This document shows positions 35,323-48,079 of a stretch of 64,000 nt of DNA, one piece after another. A program made the position numbers and the translations under genes. The DNA is from Theropithecus gelada. Taxonomy: Eukaryota > Chordata > Mammalia > Primates > Cercopithecidae. Location of the stretch: NCBI RefSeq assembly GCF_003255815.1, contig NC_037673.1, positions 160,930,793-160,994,792 of the forward strand, written 5' to 3'. The notes beneath the pieces are model-generated. The model made no database searches. It saw only the letters and a program-made list of their open reading frames with translations, and was not told the DNA's origin. Position 1 is the stretch's first letter. Every line of letters begins with the position of its first letter.

Positions 35323-35929
35323 TGGCTCACTCTTATAATCCTAGCACTGTGGGAGGCCGAGTTGGGTGGATCACCTGAGGTCAAGAGTTCCAGACCAGCC
35401 TGACCAATATAGTGAAACCCTGTCTCTACTAAAAATACAAAAATTGTCTGGGCGTGGTGGCTCATGCTTATAATCCCAGCAATTTGGGAGGCCGAGGCAG
35501 GTGGATCACCTGATGTCAGGAGTTCAAGACCAGCCTGGCCAACATGGTGAGACCTCTTCTCTACTAAAAAATACAAAAAATTAGCCAGGCATGGTGGTGC
35601 ATGCCTGTAATACCAGCTACTCAGGAGGTTAAGGCAGGAGAGTCGCTTGAACCCGGGAGTTGGAGGTTGCAGTGAGCTGAGATTGTGCCATTGCACTCCA
35701 GCCTGGGCAACAAAGGCAAAACTCCATCTCAAAAAAATAATAATAATAATACAAAAATTAGCCACGGTGGTGGCTCATGCCTGTAATCCCAGCTACTTGG
35801 GAGGGTGAAGCACAAGAATCCCTTGAACCTGGAGGTGGAGATTGCAGTGGGCTGAGATCCCACCACTGCACCCCAATCTGGGCGACAGAGTGAGACTCTG
35901 TTTCAAAAATAAATAAATAAATAAATAAG
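35323..35929 (+). mobile_element. Outer Alu split by another Alu
   Basis: Left part 35323-35445, right part 35749-35929, with a (AAAT)n tail. The first about 12 bp of the Alu are absent. The inner copy is given separately. Confidence 0.82.
35446..35748 (+). mobile_element. Inner Alu, inserted in an Alu
   Basis: Full-length sense AluS in the middle A-rich linker of the outer Alu. The 11-bp repeat 'atacaaaaatt' stands at 35435-35445 and 35749-35759. Confidence 0.85.
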
Positions 35930-36987
35930 AGAATTTGAATGAAATTCAATTTATTTGATAATTTATAGGAATCCCTACCTTACCAAAATTGTTACAAAAG
36001 TAAGTAGATAACCTGAATGCTACTATACTTACTAAAGAAATTGAATCAGAAATTAAAATGTTCACAATGAAAATCTCAAGGCCAGTTGCTATCATTACCA
36101 GTTTCTGACATATGTGCAAAATGATAAAACAAAAACAGTGTCTTACAAACTCTTCCAAAGAAGGAAAACAGAAAATAACATTTTTTCTCTCATTTTATCA
36201 AGGTAGCAACACTTTGACACTAAAACACAGGAAGGCGAGGACAAGGAAAAAACAGTTAGGTGGTCTTAGTTATAGCCATGCATGCTCAACTATAAAGCAA
36301 AATAAAGAAAGCCTTATCTATAAAAAATAAAACATACTCATTTGGGGCATTCATGCTCGTTTGGGAAATTTCTGATTCATTTAACATTTGAAAAATCAAT
36401 AAATATAATTTGCCACATCACAGAATAAAGAATAAAACTCACATTATCTCAACAGATTAAAAAAAAAAAAAAACCTGATTAAATTCAGACTCTATTCACA
36501 ATAAAAGGAGAAAAAGTGAACTAGGAAAAGAAGGGAACTTCCTTAGGCATTTAAAAATTAAAAAGTTACTTACAAAAACTCTACAGAAGATGCATGCTTA
36601 GTATTCAAACTCTTCATATTGAAATATTTCCCCTCAGTGCTAGCCTCAAGAGACAGACTCCCACAATCATCACAGCTACTCACTTTTTTCCTGTAAGTTC
36701 TCGAAAGTGCAATCAGGCAAGAAAAAGACCTACTTTTTATATGGATTAGAGAATGCATCAACTTTTTAACCAACTTTCTGACTAAAAGATTAGGTATTAT
36801 ATACATGGACTACTCCATTGTAATTAATTGAGGAATTATAGCTGCATGTGACATGGAAATGAATCTTAAAAAACTATTTTATAGGGTTCAAAACAAAGAT
36901 AAACATTAATGTTTCAAAACTGTATAGCCACCTAGCAGAACTATAAAAGGGAAAGTGAGAAAATACAATCAAGAGAATATTGGTTCA

Positions 36988-37266
36988 GGCCAGGCGCGGT
37001 GGCTCACGCCTGTAATCCCAGGACTTTGGGAGGCCGAGGCAGGCGGATCACGAGGTCAGGATATCGAGACCATCCTGGCTAACAGTGAAACCCCGTCTCC
37101 ACTAAAAATACAAAAAGTTAACCGGGCATGGTGGCGGGCGCCTGTAGTCACAGCTACTCAGGAGCCTGAGGCAGGAGAATGGCGTGAACACGGGAGGCGG
37201 AGCTTGCAGTGAGCTGAGATTGCGCCGCTGCACTCCAGCCTGGGCGACAGAGGAAGACTCCGTCTC

Positions 37267-37280
<14 letters not shown>
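36988..37280 (+). mobile_element. AluY
   Basis: Sense Alu with 'cacgaggtcaggatatcgag' and 'gcgggcgcctgtagtcacag', AluY-type. It inserted into the L1M, and its A-tail leads directly into the (AT)n tract. Confidence 0.9.

Positions 37281-37328
<48 letters not shown>
37281..37328 (+). repeat. (AT)n microsatellite on an Alu tail
   Basis: About 24 uninterrupted AT units following a 14-A tail. Confidence 0.97.
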
Positions 37329-37331
<3 letters not shown>

Positions 37332-37672
37332 TAGTTTAGGACAGAAAGTGTCATCACTGGGAAGAGGTCGTGTAGGTAAGGCAAGGCGCTTCTGGACTGC
37401 AGGTATTTTCATTGTATTAATTTAATGAATGCTCTATAATAATGTGTTAAGCTAATCATTTCTATTTTATGAACTTTTTTTTATGCTTGCTATTTTATAA
37501 AATAAAATTTAAAAAGATAGCTTGAACTCCAGGAAATTTGAAATGGCAGTATGGAAGTGTCCAGAAATTTTTAAAAAGTCAGTCACATTTTACAATCGAA
37601 AAGTGCTTGATTGATTCGCTGTATGAAAAGTGTTTTACCAACTGTTTCTCTCACTTATGTTTTTTAAAAATT

Positions 37673-37980
37673 GGCCAGGCACGGTGACTTACACCTGTAA
37701 TCCCAGTACTTTTGGAGGCCAAGTCACTTTTGGGGAGCCCAGTAGTTTGTGACCAGCCTGGGAAACATGGGGAGATCCCCCTTCCACCCTCAAACTCTAC
37801 AAAAAATAAAAAATTAGCTGGGCATAGTGGCAGGTGCCTGTAGTCCCAGCTACTCAGGAGGGTGAGGTGGGAGAATCACCTGAGCCCAGGAGGTCTAGGC
37901 TGCAGATAGCCATGATCATACCACTGCACTCCAGCCTGGGTGACAAAGCCAGACCCTGTTAAAAAATAATAATAAATAAA
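37673..37980 (+). mobile_element. AluJ
   Basis: Sense, diverged, with 'gcttcagcccagg'-style AluJ features ('cacctgagcccaggaggtct', 'gctgcagatagccatgatca'). Confidence 0.87.
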
Positions 37981-38376
37981 TAATTTGTTCCCCTGCTTTA
38001 CGCTCCAAATACAAAAGGAATAAGAAATGTTCAAATCTTTTTACTTTGTTTTGGGATTTTATGACTCATAGTTAAAAGATTATTTGAACAAACACCTTTG
38101 CACCTTATGGAAACATAACTTGAGTTAAGTTTGCATCATCTGGGGAAAAAACAGAAAGAAAGATACTCATGCATTGGTTAGACATAATTTTATATATTTT
38201 CATGATTTCTATAATTAAGTTTAAACACGTGTATGTCCTTCAAAGAGTATGTTTACTGCTAAATTGTGGTTTTTTTTTTTTTTTTTTCACTCTCGTCCCC
38301 ACCCCTAAATTGTGCTTTGGTTTTAAAAGTGGGTATGTTCAAAGTAAATAGCTGTAGCTATTACTCTAAAACTCTC

Positions 38377-38525
38377 GACCAAGCACAGTGGCTCATGTCT
38401 ATAATCCTAGCACTTTGGGAAGCTGAGATGGGAGGATCACTTCAGCCCAGGAGTATGAGCAGCTTGGGCAACTTAGTGAGATGCCATCTCTATAAAATAA
38501 ATAAATAAAAAAGTAAACAAAAAAT
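38377..38525 (+). mobile_element. FLAM / left-monomer-only Alu relic
   Basis: Only a left monomer ('cagtggctcatgtctataat' to 'gatgccatctctataaaat') followed by an A-rich (AAAT)n tail. Fits a free left Alu monomer or an AluJ truncated at its centre. Confidence 0.7.
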
Positions 38526-38530
38526 AAATA

Positions 38531-39930
38531 AAAGACTAATTCTATTGGGTTTTTTATGAATTTAAAAACAATGTCAACAAATGTATTGATACTGCACTTT
38601 GCAACTTACAGTGTTTTCATCTTCCAAGCCATCATAAAAATGTAATAGTGAGGCATTAATAAAACTATATTTTTTCTTGAAAATAGGAGGTACAGCTTTA
38701 CTTTTGACTGAATTTGAGAGATGTGTGTACTGTGACTATATAGTAGCTACACAAAAGTCATTAGTCTGTATTTAAAGAAGGATCAATATCTAATTCCTAG
38801 ATGAAAGCACCTTTTTTGAAGATGTGGTAGAAGATGTCAAATCTAGTTAACTTGATGTATTATAAGCTTATCAAAAATATAATGAATGACAGCTTCAAAC
38901 TATTTTTTATGATTACCACTCACAGGTGGCTGAAGTTTCATTAAAAGTATCATTTATAGAGTAGTAAAATCTTTAGTTATTTCAGGAGCAGTGAACAAAT
39001 CTATTGAAATTCATGACACTGCAGTCGCTCAGGAAAATACTAGGGAGTTTTCTAAAATATAGGGACTTGTGAAAAATATTATTTCTGTCCTTTAGAAATT
39101 ATTTGGTAACAATTATTTTAAATCAGACATGTTAGCTTCCATAGGAAGAGCATCAGAGAAAAGAGATTACTTTAGAAATTTGCCCATCATGTTCTGAAAG
39201 TTTAAACAAAATGATTTTCATGATATTTAATGTCTTAACATGTTTAAGAATTATGTGAATGATTTTTTTTTTATTGCTATCATTATCCACAACTGCTTTA
39301 TCTTTTAAAATCAGACTTTCCCACCATATGGAATGTTCTAGTGGTTGGCACTGGTATAAAATAGCTACATTTTCAGATTAAGAAAGAACTATTATAGAAT
39401 TTGAATTTGATATACAAAGGCAATTCTGGAATTCTAAATTAGGAGCAAAATATTTAGTGTATAAAACATATCATTGGCAATGTTATGCAATGAGGTTTTG
39501 CCAGAGCACCATAGATGGGACTTAGATTTTCCCTAGAAATCAAGTACATTTACTGTTTCAATCATACATAATTAATATGTATCCTCTAGATCTGTCTTAA
39601 TATATTCGTAGAACACAAATTTTGATTTTAAAATCATAGTTCTTACTTGGGATTTGCATACTTCATTAATTATATTTTATTTCATTAAAAAAACAACACT
39701 TGCAATAAAACTAATTAAGAAGAAATTGGATTTTTATTATGGCCATCAAATTATATGAACTTCTATAAGAAAATACTTGAATTATTTAAAGGAGGAATAA
39801 AATTATCTTTTTAGAGTTAACTGTATATCTTAGGAATTTGATATCAAAAACACATTAGGCCACTATCTAATTGCATGCATTCCCGGAGTTTTAAAATTAA
39901 TTTAAATTTATGTTTTATGATATGTTAATC
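38531..39930. other. Low-copy DNA
   Basis: No supported feature. Confidence 0.4.
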
Positions 39931-39934
39931 CAGG

Positions 39935-40500
39935 TTAGTTCATTCTCCACATATTTATTGAGTATATTTTATGGGCCACGTGGTTTTCTAGGTATTGGAA
40001 GTACAGCTGTAAAGATGATATTTAAGTTGACTCTTCCCATAGAGTTTATATTCTGGTAGAGAGGAAAAAATAAAGATGATCACTTTGGACTATCGTAAGC
40101 TCTATGATAAAAATGACTTGCACTGACAATGCCTGCAAGTGTGCTTCTTTAGATATTATAGTTAAGTCCTCTTTCAGATGTGACAATTATGTGAGCTGAA
40201 ACCTGTATTCAAAGAAGCTGTATCCACATCAAGGTCTAGAGAAAGCTTTCCAGGCAGAGAGAATGGTGAGTGCAAAAATCGTAAAGTAAGACTAATTCTG
40301 GCATTTCTGAGAACAAATTATAAGGCCAATGTTATTGAATCCTAAAGAGCAAGAAGGAGAATGCTAGGATACAAGATGTAGGAAGAAGTAGACAAGAACC
40401 AGTCTGCAAAGAACTCTTGTGATATGGGAACAAGTCTTAATTGTAGACTTTATATAATGGGAAGGGAATCATATGATCTGAGTGATATTTCGCATACTCA
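39935..40500 (+). repeat. Ancient LINE tail (L1ME class, tentative)
   Basis: 'tattgagtatattttatggg', 'ggtattggaagtacagctgt' and 'ctttccaggcagagagaatg' are eroded versions of a widespread ancient repeat with the same blocks in the same order. Family not certain. Confidence 0.5.
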
Positions 40501-41810
40501 TAGGTTTTGTATAGAGAGAGAATCACAGATACCAGTTACAGGCCATTACTCTGGTTTAGGAAAAATATATTTGTAATAACTATAAATGTTCCAATTGTTT
40601 AAAATTATGTTTGCCAGAGGCTGTTCATCTGGGAAAACAATTCTTGGGAGAAAGATCAATTTGAATCATTTTTTTTTAAAGTTTCAAATTGATTTGAATG
40701 ATATTTCGAACGTATGTCCTATGGAATCTTTTGACATTAGTTTTTCAGCTTGATATAATAAAGCAAAAAGTAAAGCAATGACATCCAAATATATTTTCCC
40801 AATCTTTCGATGGGAAATAATGGCTTATAAAGGAAACTTTAGTATAGGCTAAAGATTTTTATATTTGACTTATTTTAGAATGAGTCACAGGTTCTTTAAA
40901 TAAAAAAATACAGAGAAATTTTTGAAACGTATTTTTTGTTTTATTAAAATATAAGCTATCACTCCCTCTCTTACCTAGTGCAAACTACTAATTTTCCCAA
41001 CCCTTAGCCAATGCATTCTCAACTCTGTAATTGATTAGATAGAGCTCCCCAGACTTTTTTGAGGAAATATTTTTGCAAAGAGTGTTAACATATGTGCTCC
41101 GAATAGAGGATCCTACACCCACTTATGTTAAATTAGTTGAGCCTTTAAGGAGATAATCTACCACTTCGCATAATTTTAAAAGCAAGCAGAACTTCCGATT
41201 GTTACTTGCATATGGGACAGTTTTTGCTTCCCAACAGTTTTCTACCCAACTGTATCCAGCAGGGAACCATTTGAGAAGGCACATGATTCAGATAATTAAT
41301 TTAGGCATGGCACTCTTTATGGACACTGAGCTTTAATTATTCTTAGATTTTTACAGTTATTGAGTGGCCCTTATAAACCTAGCTAAAATACATACATTAT
41401 GTGTGTGTGTCCGTCCATTTTCTTCACTAGGCTTTATATAAACTATTTGTAGTTACTTGAGGAACAGGCTTCCCATTTTGGCTCAGTAGGAAACACAAAC
41501 TACAAATTTTCATTATTCTATAGCAGACATGCTATCAGCATGCTTCTATTAGTTCTTCTCAATCTAAATTGTGAAACCTGGTATGCTAAATAAATAATCA
41601 AAATCCTCCTATATGGATCTTCCCTGCATGGGGTTAGTATAATGACCGCTTTGGCGCTTCCTTGATTATCTGGTTGCTGTGAGAGTTTTCCCTCTGGGCT
41701 GCGGCGATTGACTAATAGTGGTTCAGCAGAGTTTAGGTTCAGCTTTGCTTCACAATAGGAGACTGGTTAAAGATACCTTTCTGGTCTTAGGGAGGCCATG
41801 ATTACTTTTA
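40501..41810. other. Low-copy DNA
   Basis: No gene or clear repeat. Confidence 0.4.
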
Positions 41811-41814
41811 AGAT

Positions 41815-42112
41815 TTATTTATTTATTTATTTGAGATGGAGTCTCGCTCTGTCACCAAACTGGAGTGCAGTGGCCCAATCTCGCCTCACTGCAACCTTCA
41901 CCTTCCCGGTTCAAGCAGTTCTCCTGCTTCAGTCTCCTGAGTGGCTGGTACTACAGGAAAGTGCCACCACACCCAGCTAATTTTTGTATTTTTAGTAGGA
42001 ACGGGGTTTCACCATGTTGGCCAGGAGGGTCTTGATCTCCTGACCTCGTGATCCACCCACCTCAGCCTCCCAAAGTGCTGGGATTACAGGTCTGAGCCAT
42101 CGCGCCCGGCCA
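41815..42112 (-). mobile_element. AluS, antisense
   Basis: The (TTTA)n-rich tail at 41815-41832 is followed by a full Alu with 'ctgacctcgtgatccaccca', AluSc/Y-like. Confidence 0.88.
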
Positions 42113-44306
42113 AGAATAATTTCTTAACTATTTACTGTTCTAATTTGCCTTACTATTACCTGATTTTACTTATACCATTATTTTGTACAACGTTCACATT
42201 ATTCTGGAAGATAAAATATTTTTAAAAACTACTGCCACAACATATAACTAGCATGATTACTCATTCATCAAGAAATTCAATATTTTCTATGATTTATAAA
42301 TAAATAATTGCACAAATGAATAATCAATGGGTAATCAACCAAGAGATTAACAATTATTAATTGAGGACTATTTGGTATTGGATTCCTTTTTAGGGTTCAC
42401 TGAAGGAAAAAGAGTATGATACAGTCAAGCAATCAGTGAAGCTGGGAGCTTATGAAAAAGTAAAACGTGTTTGAAAATATATTGAATGTAGTTGTCATGA
42501 TTTTCAAATAACACTTTTTAAAAATTAAGTTTTAAACTTCCCCTCATGACATTTTTTCTTCATTGGGTAATTTTTTTTTTTTTTTTTTTGGTGTGTGTGT
42601 TGAGGGGAGGGGCTTAGTTTTCTACTTGGTCTCAGAAAAAATTCATTCAAAATTTACTGTTCAACTCCAACTAAATGCGGGTGAAACTCAACTCCTTCTA
42701 GACACATATTGGGAAACAGAATTTCTTAATCTTATTATATTTAGAAAAAGAGATAAAAAAAGAGGAATGCTTATTCTAGACATAATTTAGACATTAACTT
42801 AGCACCCACTGATGGCCTTTTCATGGATGTTTGTTTTGTTTTTCACTTTCAACCATAAAAAAGCAACACAGGAGTGTTGATGAACTTTCTTTTTGGCCTT
42901 GGCCTTTATTAAGCTCTAATCTTCTTTTAAAAATTCTAAGTAAAGTATATGATGTTATGTTTGACTTGCTTTATTTTTTTCATTTTCAGATTTTCAGTCT
43001 AGTGCTAAAATACTTTTCATTTTATCTAACAGAAAAAATCGCTTATAAGATGAAAGTGAAATAATCTTTTAAAATGGCATTTAACAACCTCTTATTATCA
43101 TGTGATGGTCTAACCATGTGCTCTGCCTCTTCCTATTACCAAAATCACTGGTATTGGATGTCCCTTCTTGGTGCCACGCCTTGTCTTATTGTATTAGTCT
43201 TCACTGTCTCTCTTTTTCCTGAGTGCGCCTTTCAAAATTATGACATGTTAATCACAGACATTAGAGAGGGAAATGATCCATTACTGTAGGTCATCTAATA
43301 CCCTCAGAGGCAAATTCTCCTTGCTATATTATCCAGTGCTCTTCACAGGTTATTTTAAATAACTAAAGAAATGAAGATTTCCCCTTTTCGTTATTATGCA
43401 ACCAGTTTCCCCCATGGAATTCACTTTGCTGTGATACTCTAACCAGTTGCTAACAAGCAAACTATTTCTTGACACATGTAAAATTGCACAGACTTGTAAT
43501 ACCTCCGGCACATTGCGCTCTTTAACACTGTTATTAATATGTTAACAGGTGGAAACTTATTATCATCTGACTGCTTGGAGTGTGAAATGTCTTATACTCA
43601 TTTCATTTTAAATTCTTTGTAGTTTATGGTTACACTTGATTAAAGGTGGTACTGTGAGCACTTGCAGTTGTTTTAATTCAAGATAAAAATGCTGAGGACT
43701 ACATTCAGAAATAGATTGGATATTGATTCTCACATGTCTTTAGCACTTATCTAATCTGAATTCAAATGCAAAAATTTTGAAAGAGTATGTGAAAACCAGA
43801 TTAAAGCATAACCAAACTGTAGTCAAAATTAGTAAAATGAATGCATTGAAAGGGCTATAGAATAGTAACAGGAAATTACTAGAAGGCAACTTAATATGCT
43901 AATATATAACGTATCCAAATGCATAAGTTGAGAAGGTTGATGATGGATATCATTCTTTTTGGGTTATAGCTTAACTTCATTGCTCTGATATTTGCAAACT
44001 AAGTGCATACCAAAGAAGAATAATAACATTAGGTATATTCATATAAAATAAATATCATGTCTCAGATGTACACAGCCTACATTTTTAAGAATACCTTCTG
44101 CTGATGTCTGTTTGTTCCCATAACCCAAAATAAGTGTGTGGCAATCAAATACCACCAACAACAGTACTTGGAAATAAAATATAGTAATTATCTCCTAAAT
44201 GTTAAGAGGAAGATTGTCCTTAAATCATAAAACGTTCCTTATTTTGAATATAAACGGAAATTGGATGCAATATATAACCATTTGAAACATGCATCTTTGA
44301 TGGTGT
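42113..44306. other. Low-copy DNA with a T-run at about 42569-42590
   Basis: The T-run is followed by (GT)4 and a G-rich patch. No coding evidence for the 70-80 codon frames at 42563-43289. Confidence 0.4.
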
Positions 44307-44925
44307 TGTCGGGGGCGGAGGGCCAAGATTAACTTCTATCCTCTTAGAATTTTCACCTCGGTCTGTGAATTAAATTGGCATAAGACGGAATACCAGGAGA
44401 AAAGCATACACATGTCTGAAACAGGAGTTTTACATGACACAGGAGCTCTCATAAGAAAATGAAGACTCAGAAAGGAGGTAAAGTTGAAGCTTTACATACT
44501 GAGCTGAACAGAGACTAACAGATTGTGAAAATGAAACAAGGCAAGAGGACTTGGGTTTGTTTGTAAAGTTAATACACGTAGTTAATCATAGAGACCTGAC
44601 TAGGAAATTGAGGGTTAGTTTCCAAAGCTTGTTTGTACAGACTTTTCTCAGCCTCAGTTCCCTGTCCCTGGTAATAAGAATCTTACTTTCCTCCTGGCAT
44701 ATGGATAATACCTTCTATATGGGGGTTTTAATTGCCTGATTTCAGGAAGGAAAAAAGGGAGGTCAGAGTGCCCTTCTTGTACCTGCTGTTTTTCCAAGTA
44801 CATTTTACTCAAAATAATTTTGTGCCAAAGTGGCAAATTCTGCAACCCTTCCATGATATCAGTTAATCCATGTCTCTTTTCTGGTATAATAAAATTATGA
44901 TTCATAGTGGGCCCAACCAAATTTA
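44307..44925 (-). mobile_element. LTR (ERVL-like), copy 2
   Basis: Left end 'tgtcgggggcggagggccaa'. Shares with 24551-25381 an 'aggagaaaagcatacacatg' block and 'tttacatgacacaggagctc'. Read on the minus strand it resembles an ERVL LTR. The right end is uncertain. Confidence 0.5.
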
Positions 44926-45488
44926 ATTTGATTTACTTATCCTCATACCTGAAGATGGAGCCTAGTTGACAGATTATGAGCCAATGTAGCAAGAAGCACA
45001 TGAAATTCACACTCTAGAAAGGTGAGTCCTCCAGAAGCTGCATCTGTTGCTACAGTGAATGGGGCCTCATGTCCTGAGGTCCTTAGGTCATGCTGTCAAG
45101 TTTTCACTCCCAAGATTATGTTACTCTCTCAAGATTTCTCACAGGGGCATTGGTCTGACTGAACTTGAGGTATGTGTATGTTGCCTCCATGAGCTTGAGA
45201 AGAAGGAAAATCTTATTTTGATGGTTTCAATGGTAAGAATTAAACTACCTCCCCCTAAGCCTGTACAGGATTAGAAATTTCCAAACGAGAGGTGTCATCA
45301 TGAAAAATGGGTGAAGGTTAATAGAAACACTATTAGAGCCAAAAGTGAAAAAAAAGCACTGTAAGTATCCGTGAGTGTCAGGGATTATGCTAGCTATTAA
45401 ATGGAACTAAAGAGGAAAAGACACCATCTTTTCCCACATGGGTTGAATAATCTGTCTAATTGTGTTATAAAAAACTAATATAGGTTTG
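44926..45488. other. Low-copy DNA
   Basis: Nothing identified. Confidence 0.4.
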
Positions 45489-45493
45489 AAATA

Positions 45494-45862
45494 TGTATTA
45501 GTCTGTTCTCACATTGCTGTAAAGAACTGCCCGAGACTGGGTAATTTGTAAAGAAAAGAGGTTTAATTGACTCACAGTTCTGCAGGGCTGGGAAGAGCTC
45601 AGGGAACTTACAATCATGGCAGAAGGAGAAGCAAACATGTCCCTCTTCACATGGCAGCAGGAAGAAGTGCTGAGCAAGGAGAGGGGGAAGTTCCTCATAA
45701 AAACCATCAGATTTGTCTAGAAGTCAATATCATGAGAACAGCATAGGGGTAACCGCCCCCAAGATTCAATTGCTTTCCACCAGGTTTCTCCCATGACACT
45801 TGAAGATTATGCAACTAAAATTCAAGATGAGATTTGGGTGGGGACACAGTCAATCCGTATCA
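45494..45862 (-). repeat. 3' LTR of the THE1 element
   Basis: 'tgtattagtctgttctcaca' to 'atccgtatca', about 30 bp longer than the partner LTR. Confidence 0.92.
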
Positions 45863-47736
45863 TTCTGCCCCTGACCCCTCCCAAATCTCATGTCCTCACA
45901 TTTCAAAAACACAATCATGCCTTTACAACTGTCCCCCAGAGTTTTAGCTCATTCCAGCATTAACCCACAAGTCCAAGTCCAAGTCTCACCCGAGAAAAGG
46001 CAAGTCCCTTCCACCTATGTGCCTGTGAAATGAAAAGCAAGTTAGTTCTTTCCTAGATACAATGGGGGTACAGGCACTGAGTAAATGCTGCTATTCCGAA
46101 AGGGAGAAATTGGCTAAAACAAAGGGGTTACCAGCCCTATGCAAGTCCAAAATCCAACAGGACAGTCATTAATCATGTTTTTTCTTGAGACAGAGACTCA
46201 CTCTGTCATCCAGGCTTGAGTGCAATGACATGGTCTCGATTCAATGCAACCTCCACCTCCCAGGTTCAAGTGATTCTCCTGCCTCAGCTTCCTGAGTAGC
46301 TGGGACTACAGGTGTGCACCATCACGCCCAGCTAATTTTTGTATTTTTAGTAGAGATGGGGTTTCTCCATGTTGGCTGGGCTGATCTTGAACTCCTGACC
46401 TCAGGTGATCTGCCTGCCTCAGTCTCCCAAAGTGCTGGGATTACAGGCATGAGCCACCATGCCTGGCTAGTCATTAAATCTTAAAGCTCCAAAATGATCT
46501 CCTTTGACTCTATGTCTCATGTCTGGGAGATGCTGATGCAAGGAATGTGCTCCCACTGCCTTGGGCAGCTATGCCCCTGTGACTTTGCAAAGTGCAGCCC
46601 TCTGGCCCAGTTGTCTCCATGGTGGCGATGAGTATCTTCTGCTTTTCCATGCACATGGTGCAAGCTGTCGGTAGATCTACCATTCTGAGGTCTGGATAAT
46701 GGTGGCCCTTTCCTCACAGTTCCAGTAGGGAGTGCCCCAGTGGGAACTCTCTGTGGAGGCTCCAGACCCACATTTCCCCTCTGCACTGCCATAGCAGAGC
46801 TTCTCCATGAGGACTCTGCCCTTGAAGCAAGCTTCTGCCTAGACATCCAAGAGTTTCCATACATATTCTGAAATCTAGGCATATGTTCTCAAACCTCAAT
46901 TCTTGACTTTGGTGTAGTCACAGGCCCAATACCATGTGAGAGCCACCAAGGTTTGGGGCTTGCACTCTGAGAAGCAATGGCCCGAGGTGTACCTTGGCCC
47001 CTTTTAGTCATGGCTGTAGCTAGAGTGGCTAGGATGAAATTCCCTGGACCTGGCCCACAAAACCATTTTTCCTCCTAGGCTCTCAGGCCTGTGATGGGAG
47101 GGGCTGCCATGAAGGTCTGTGACATGCTCAGGAGATATTTTCCCCCACTTTCTTGGAGATTAATATTTGACTCCTCATTACTTATGCAAATTTCTGCAGC
47201 TGGCTTGAATTTTTCCTCAGAAAATAGGTTTTTATTTTCTATCACATCATCACACTGCAAATTTTCCAAACTTTTATGCTTTGCCACCTCTTGAGCACGT
47301 TGCTGCTTAGAAATTTCTTCTGCCAGATACCCCAAATCATCTCTCTCAAGTTCAAAGTTCCACAGATCTCTAGGGCAGGGTAACATGCTGCCAGTCTGTT
47401 CACTAAAACATAGCATGGATCACATTTATTCCAGTTCCCAACAAATTTCTGATCTCTATCTGAGACCACCTCAGCCTGGCCTTTATTGTCCATATCACTA
47501 TCAGCATTTTCATCAACATCATTCAACAAGTCCCTAGGAAGTTCCAAACTTTCAAACATCTTCCTGTATTCTGAGCCCTCCAAGTATATAGGAAGTTCCA
47601 AACTTTTCCATCTTTTCCTGTCTTCTTCTGAGCCCTCCAGTATGTTCCAACCTCTGCCTATTACCCAGTTCCAAAGTCACTTCCACATTTTTGGGTATCA
47701 TTATAGCAGCACCCCACTCTACCAGTACTAATTTAG
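45863..47736 (-). pseudogene. THE1 internal region, decayed gag-like frame
   Basis: Reads on the minus strand as broken frames (47242-47601, 47075-47416 and 46517-46882) that overlap in different phases and are cut by stops and an Alu. They are remnants of the MaLR internal coding region, not intact genes. No protease, polymerase or envelope region is present. Confidence 0.75.
46173..46468 (-). mobile_element. AluS inside the THE1 internal region
   Basis: Full-length Alu in the same orientation as the host element. The 9-bp duplication 'agtcattaa' (46164-46172, 46469-46477) is exact. Confidence 0.93.
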
Positions 47737-48074
47737 TGTATTAGTCTGTTCTCACACTGGTATGAAGAAATACCTGAGACTAGGTAATTTATTAAGGAAA
47801 GTGGTTTAATTAACTCACAGTTCCATACAATCATAGCAGAAAGCACCTCTTCACAGGACATCAGGAGAGAGAATGAGTGCTGAGCAAAGGGGGAAAAACA
47901 CCTTATAAAACCATCAGATCTTATAAGAACTCATTCACTACCATGAGAACAGCATGGGGGTAGCTGCCCCCATGATCCAATTACCTCCCACGAGGTCCCT
48001 CCCACAACACGTGGGGATTATGGGAACTACAATTCAAGATAAGATTTGGGCAGAAACACAGCTAAACCATATCA
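47737..48074 (-). repeat. 5' LTR of the THE1 element
   Basis: 'tgtattagtctgttctcaca' to 'taaaccatatca'. Promoter LTR of the antisense element; any transcript would go leftward. Confidence 0.92.
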
Positions 48075-48079
48075 AAATA

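Larger units (their letters stand above)
34926..37518 (+). mobile_element. Old L1M element, sense, nested host
   Basis: Sense L1 remnants: 'attacattaaatttagatga' (about 35055, start of the ORF2 endonuclease region), 'caaactcttccaaagaa' (about 36145), 'aaatcaataaatataatttg' (about 36393, reverse-transcriptase region), 'gtgcaatcaggcaagaaaaa' (about 36708) and a 3' end finishing 'aaaataaaatttaaaaagat'. It has deletions and many stops. Interrupted by four Alu copies. Confidence 0.6.
45494..48074 (-). mobile_element. Complete THE1-type MaLR retrotransposon
   Basis: LTR-internal-LTR element reading right to left: 5' LTR 47737-48074 (338 bp), internal region 45863-47736 (including an Alu), 3' LTR 45494-45862 (369 bp). 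It is bounded by a perfect 5-bp target duplication 'aaata' (45489-45493, 48075-48079). Without the Alu it is about 2.3 kb, the usual THE1 size. Like all MaLR elements it has no reverse transcriptase of its own. Confidence 0.93.

Noticed and set aside
35310..35765. 151-codon frame on the minus strand
   Set aside because: Entirely antisense Alu sequence from the nested pair. Such Alu-derived frames are common and not genes.
37158..37412. 84-codon frame with a (YI)n run
   Set aside because: Translation of the (AT)n tract and the adjoining AluY.
46517..47601. Three overlapping frames of 113-121 codons
   Set aside because: They are pieces of the decayed internal region of the THE1 element in conflicting phases; not listed as genes, only as a pseudogene region.
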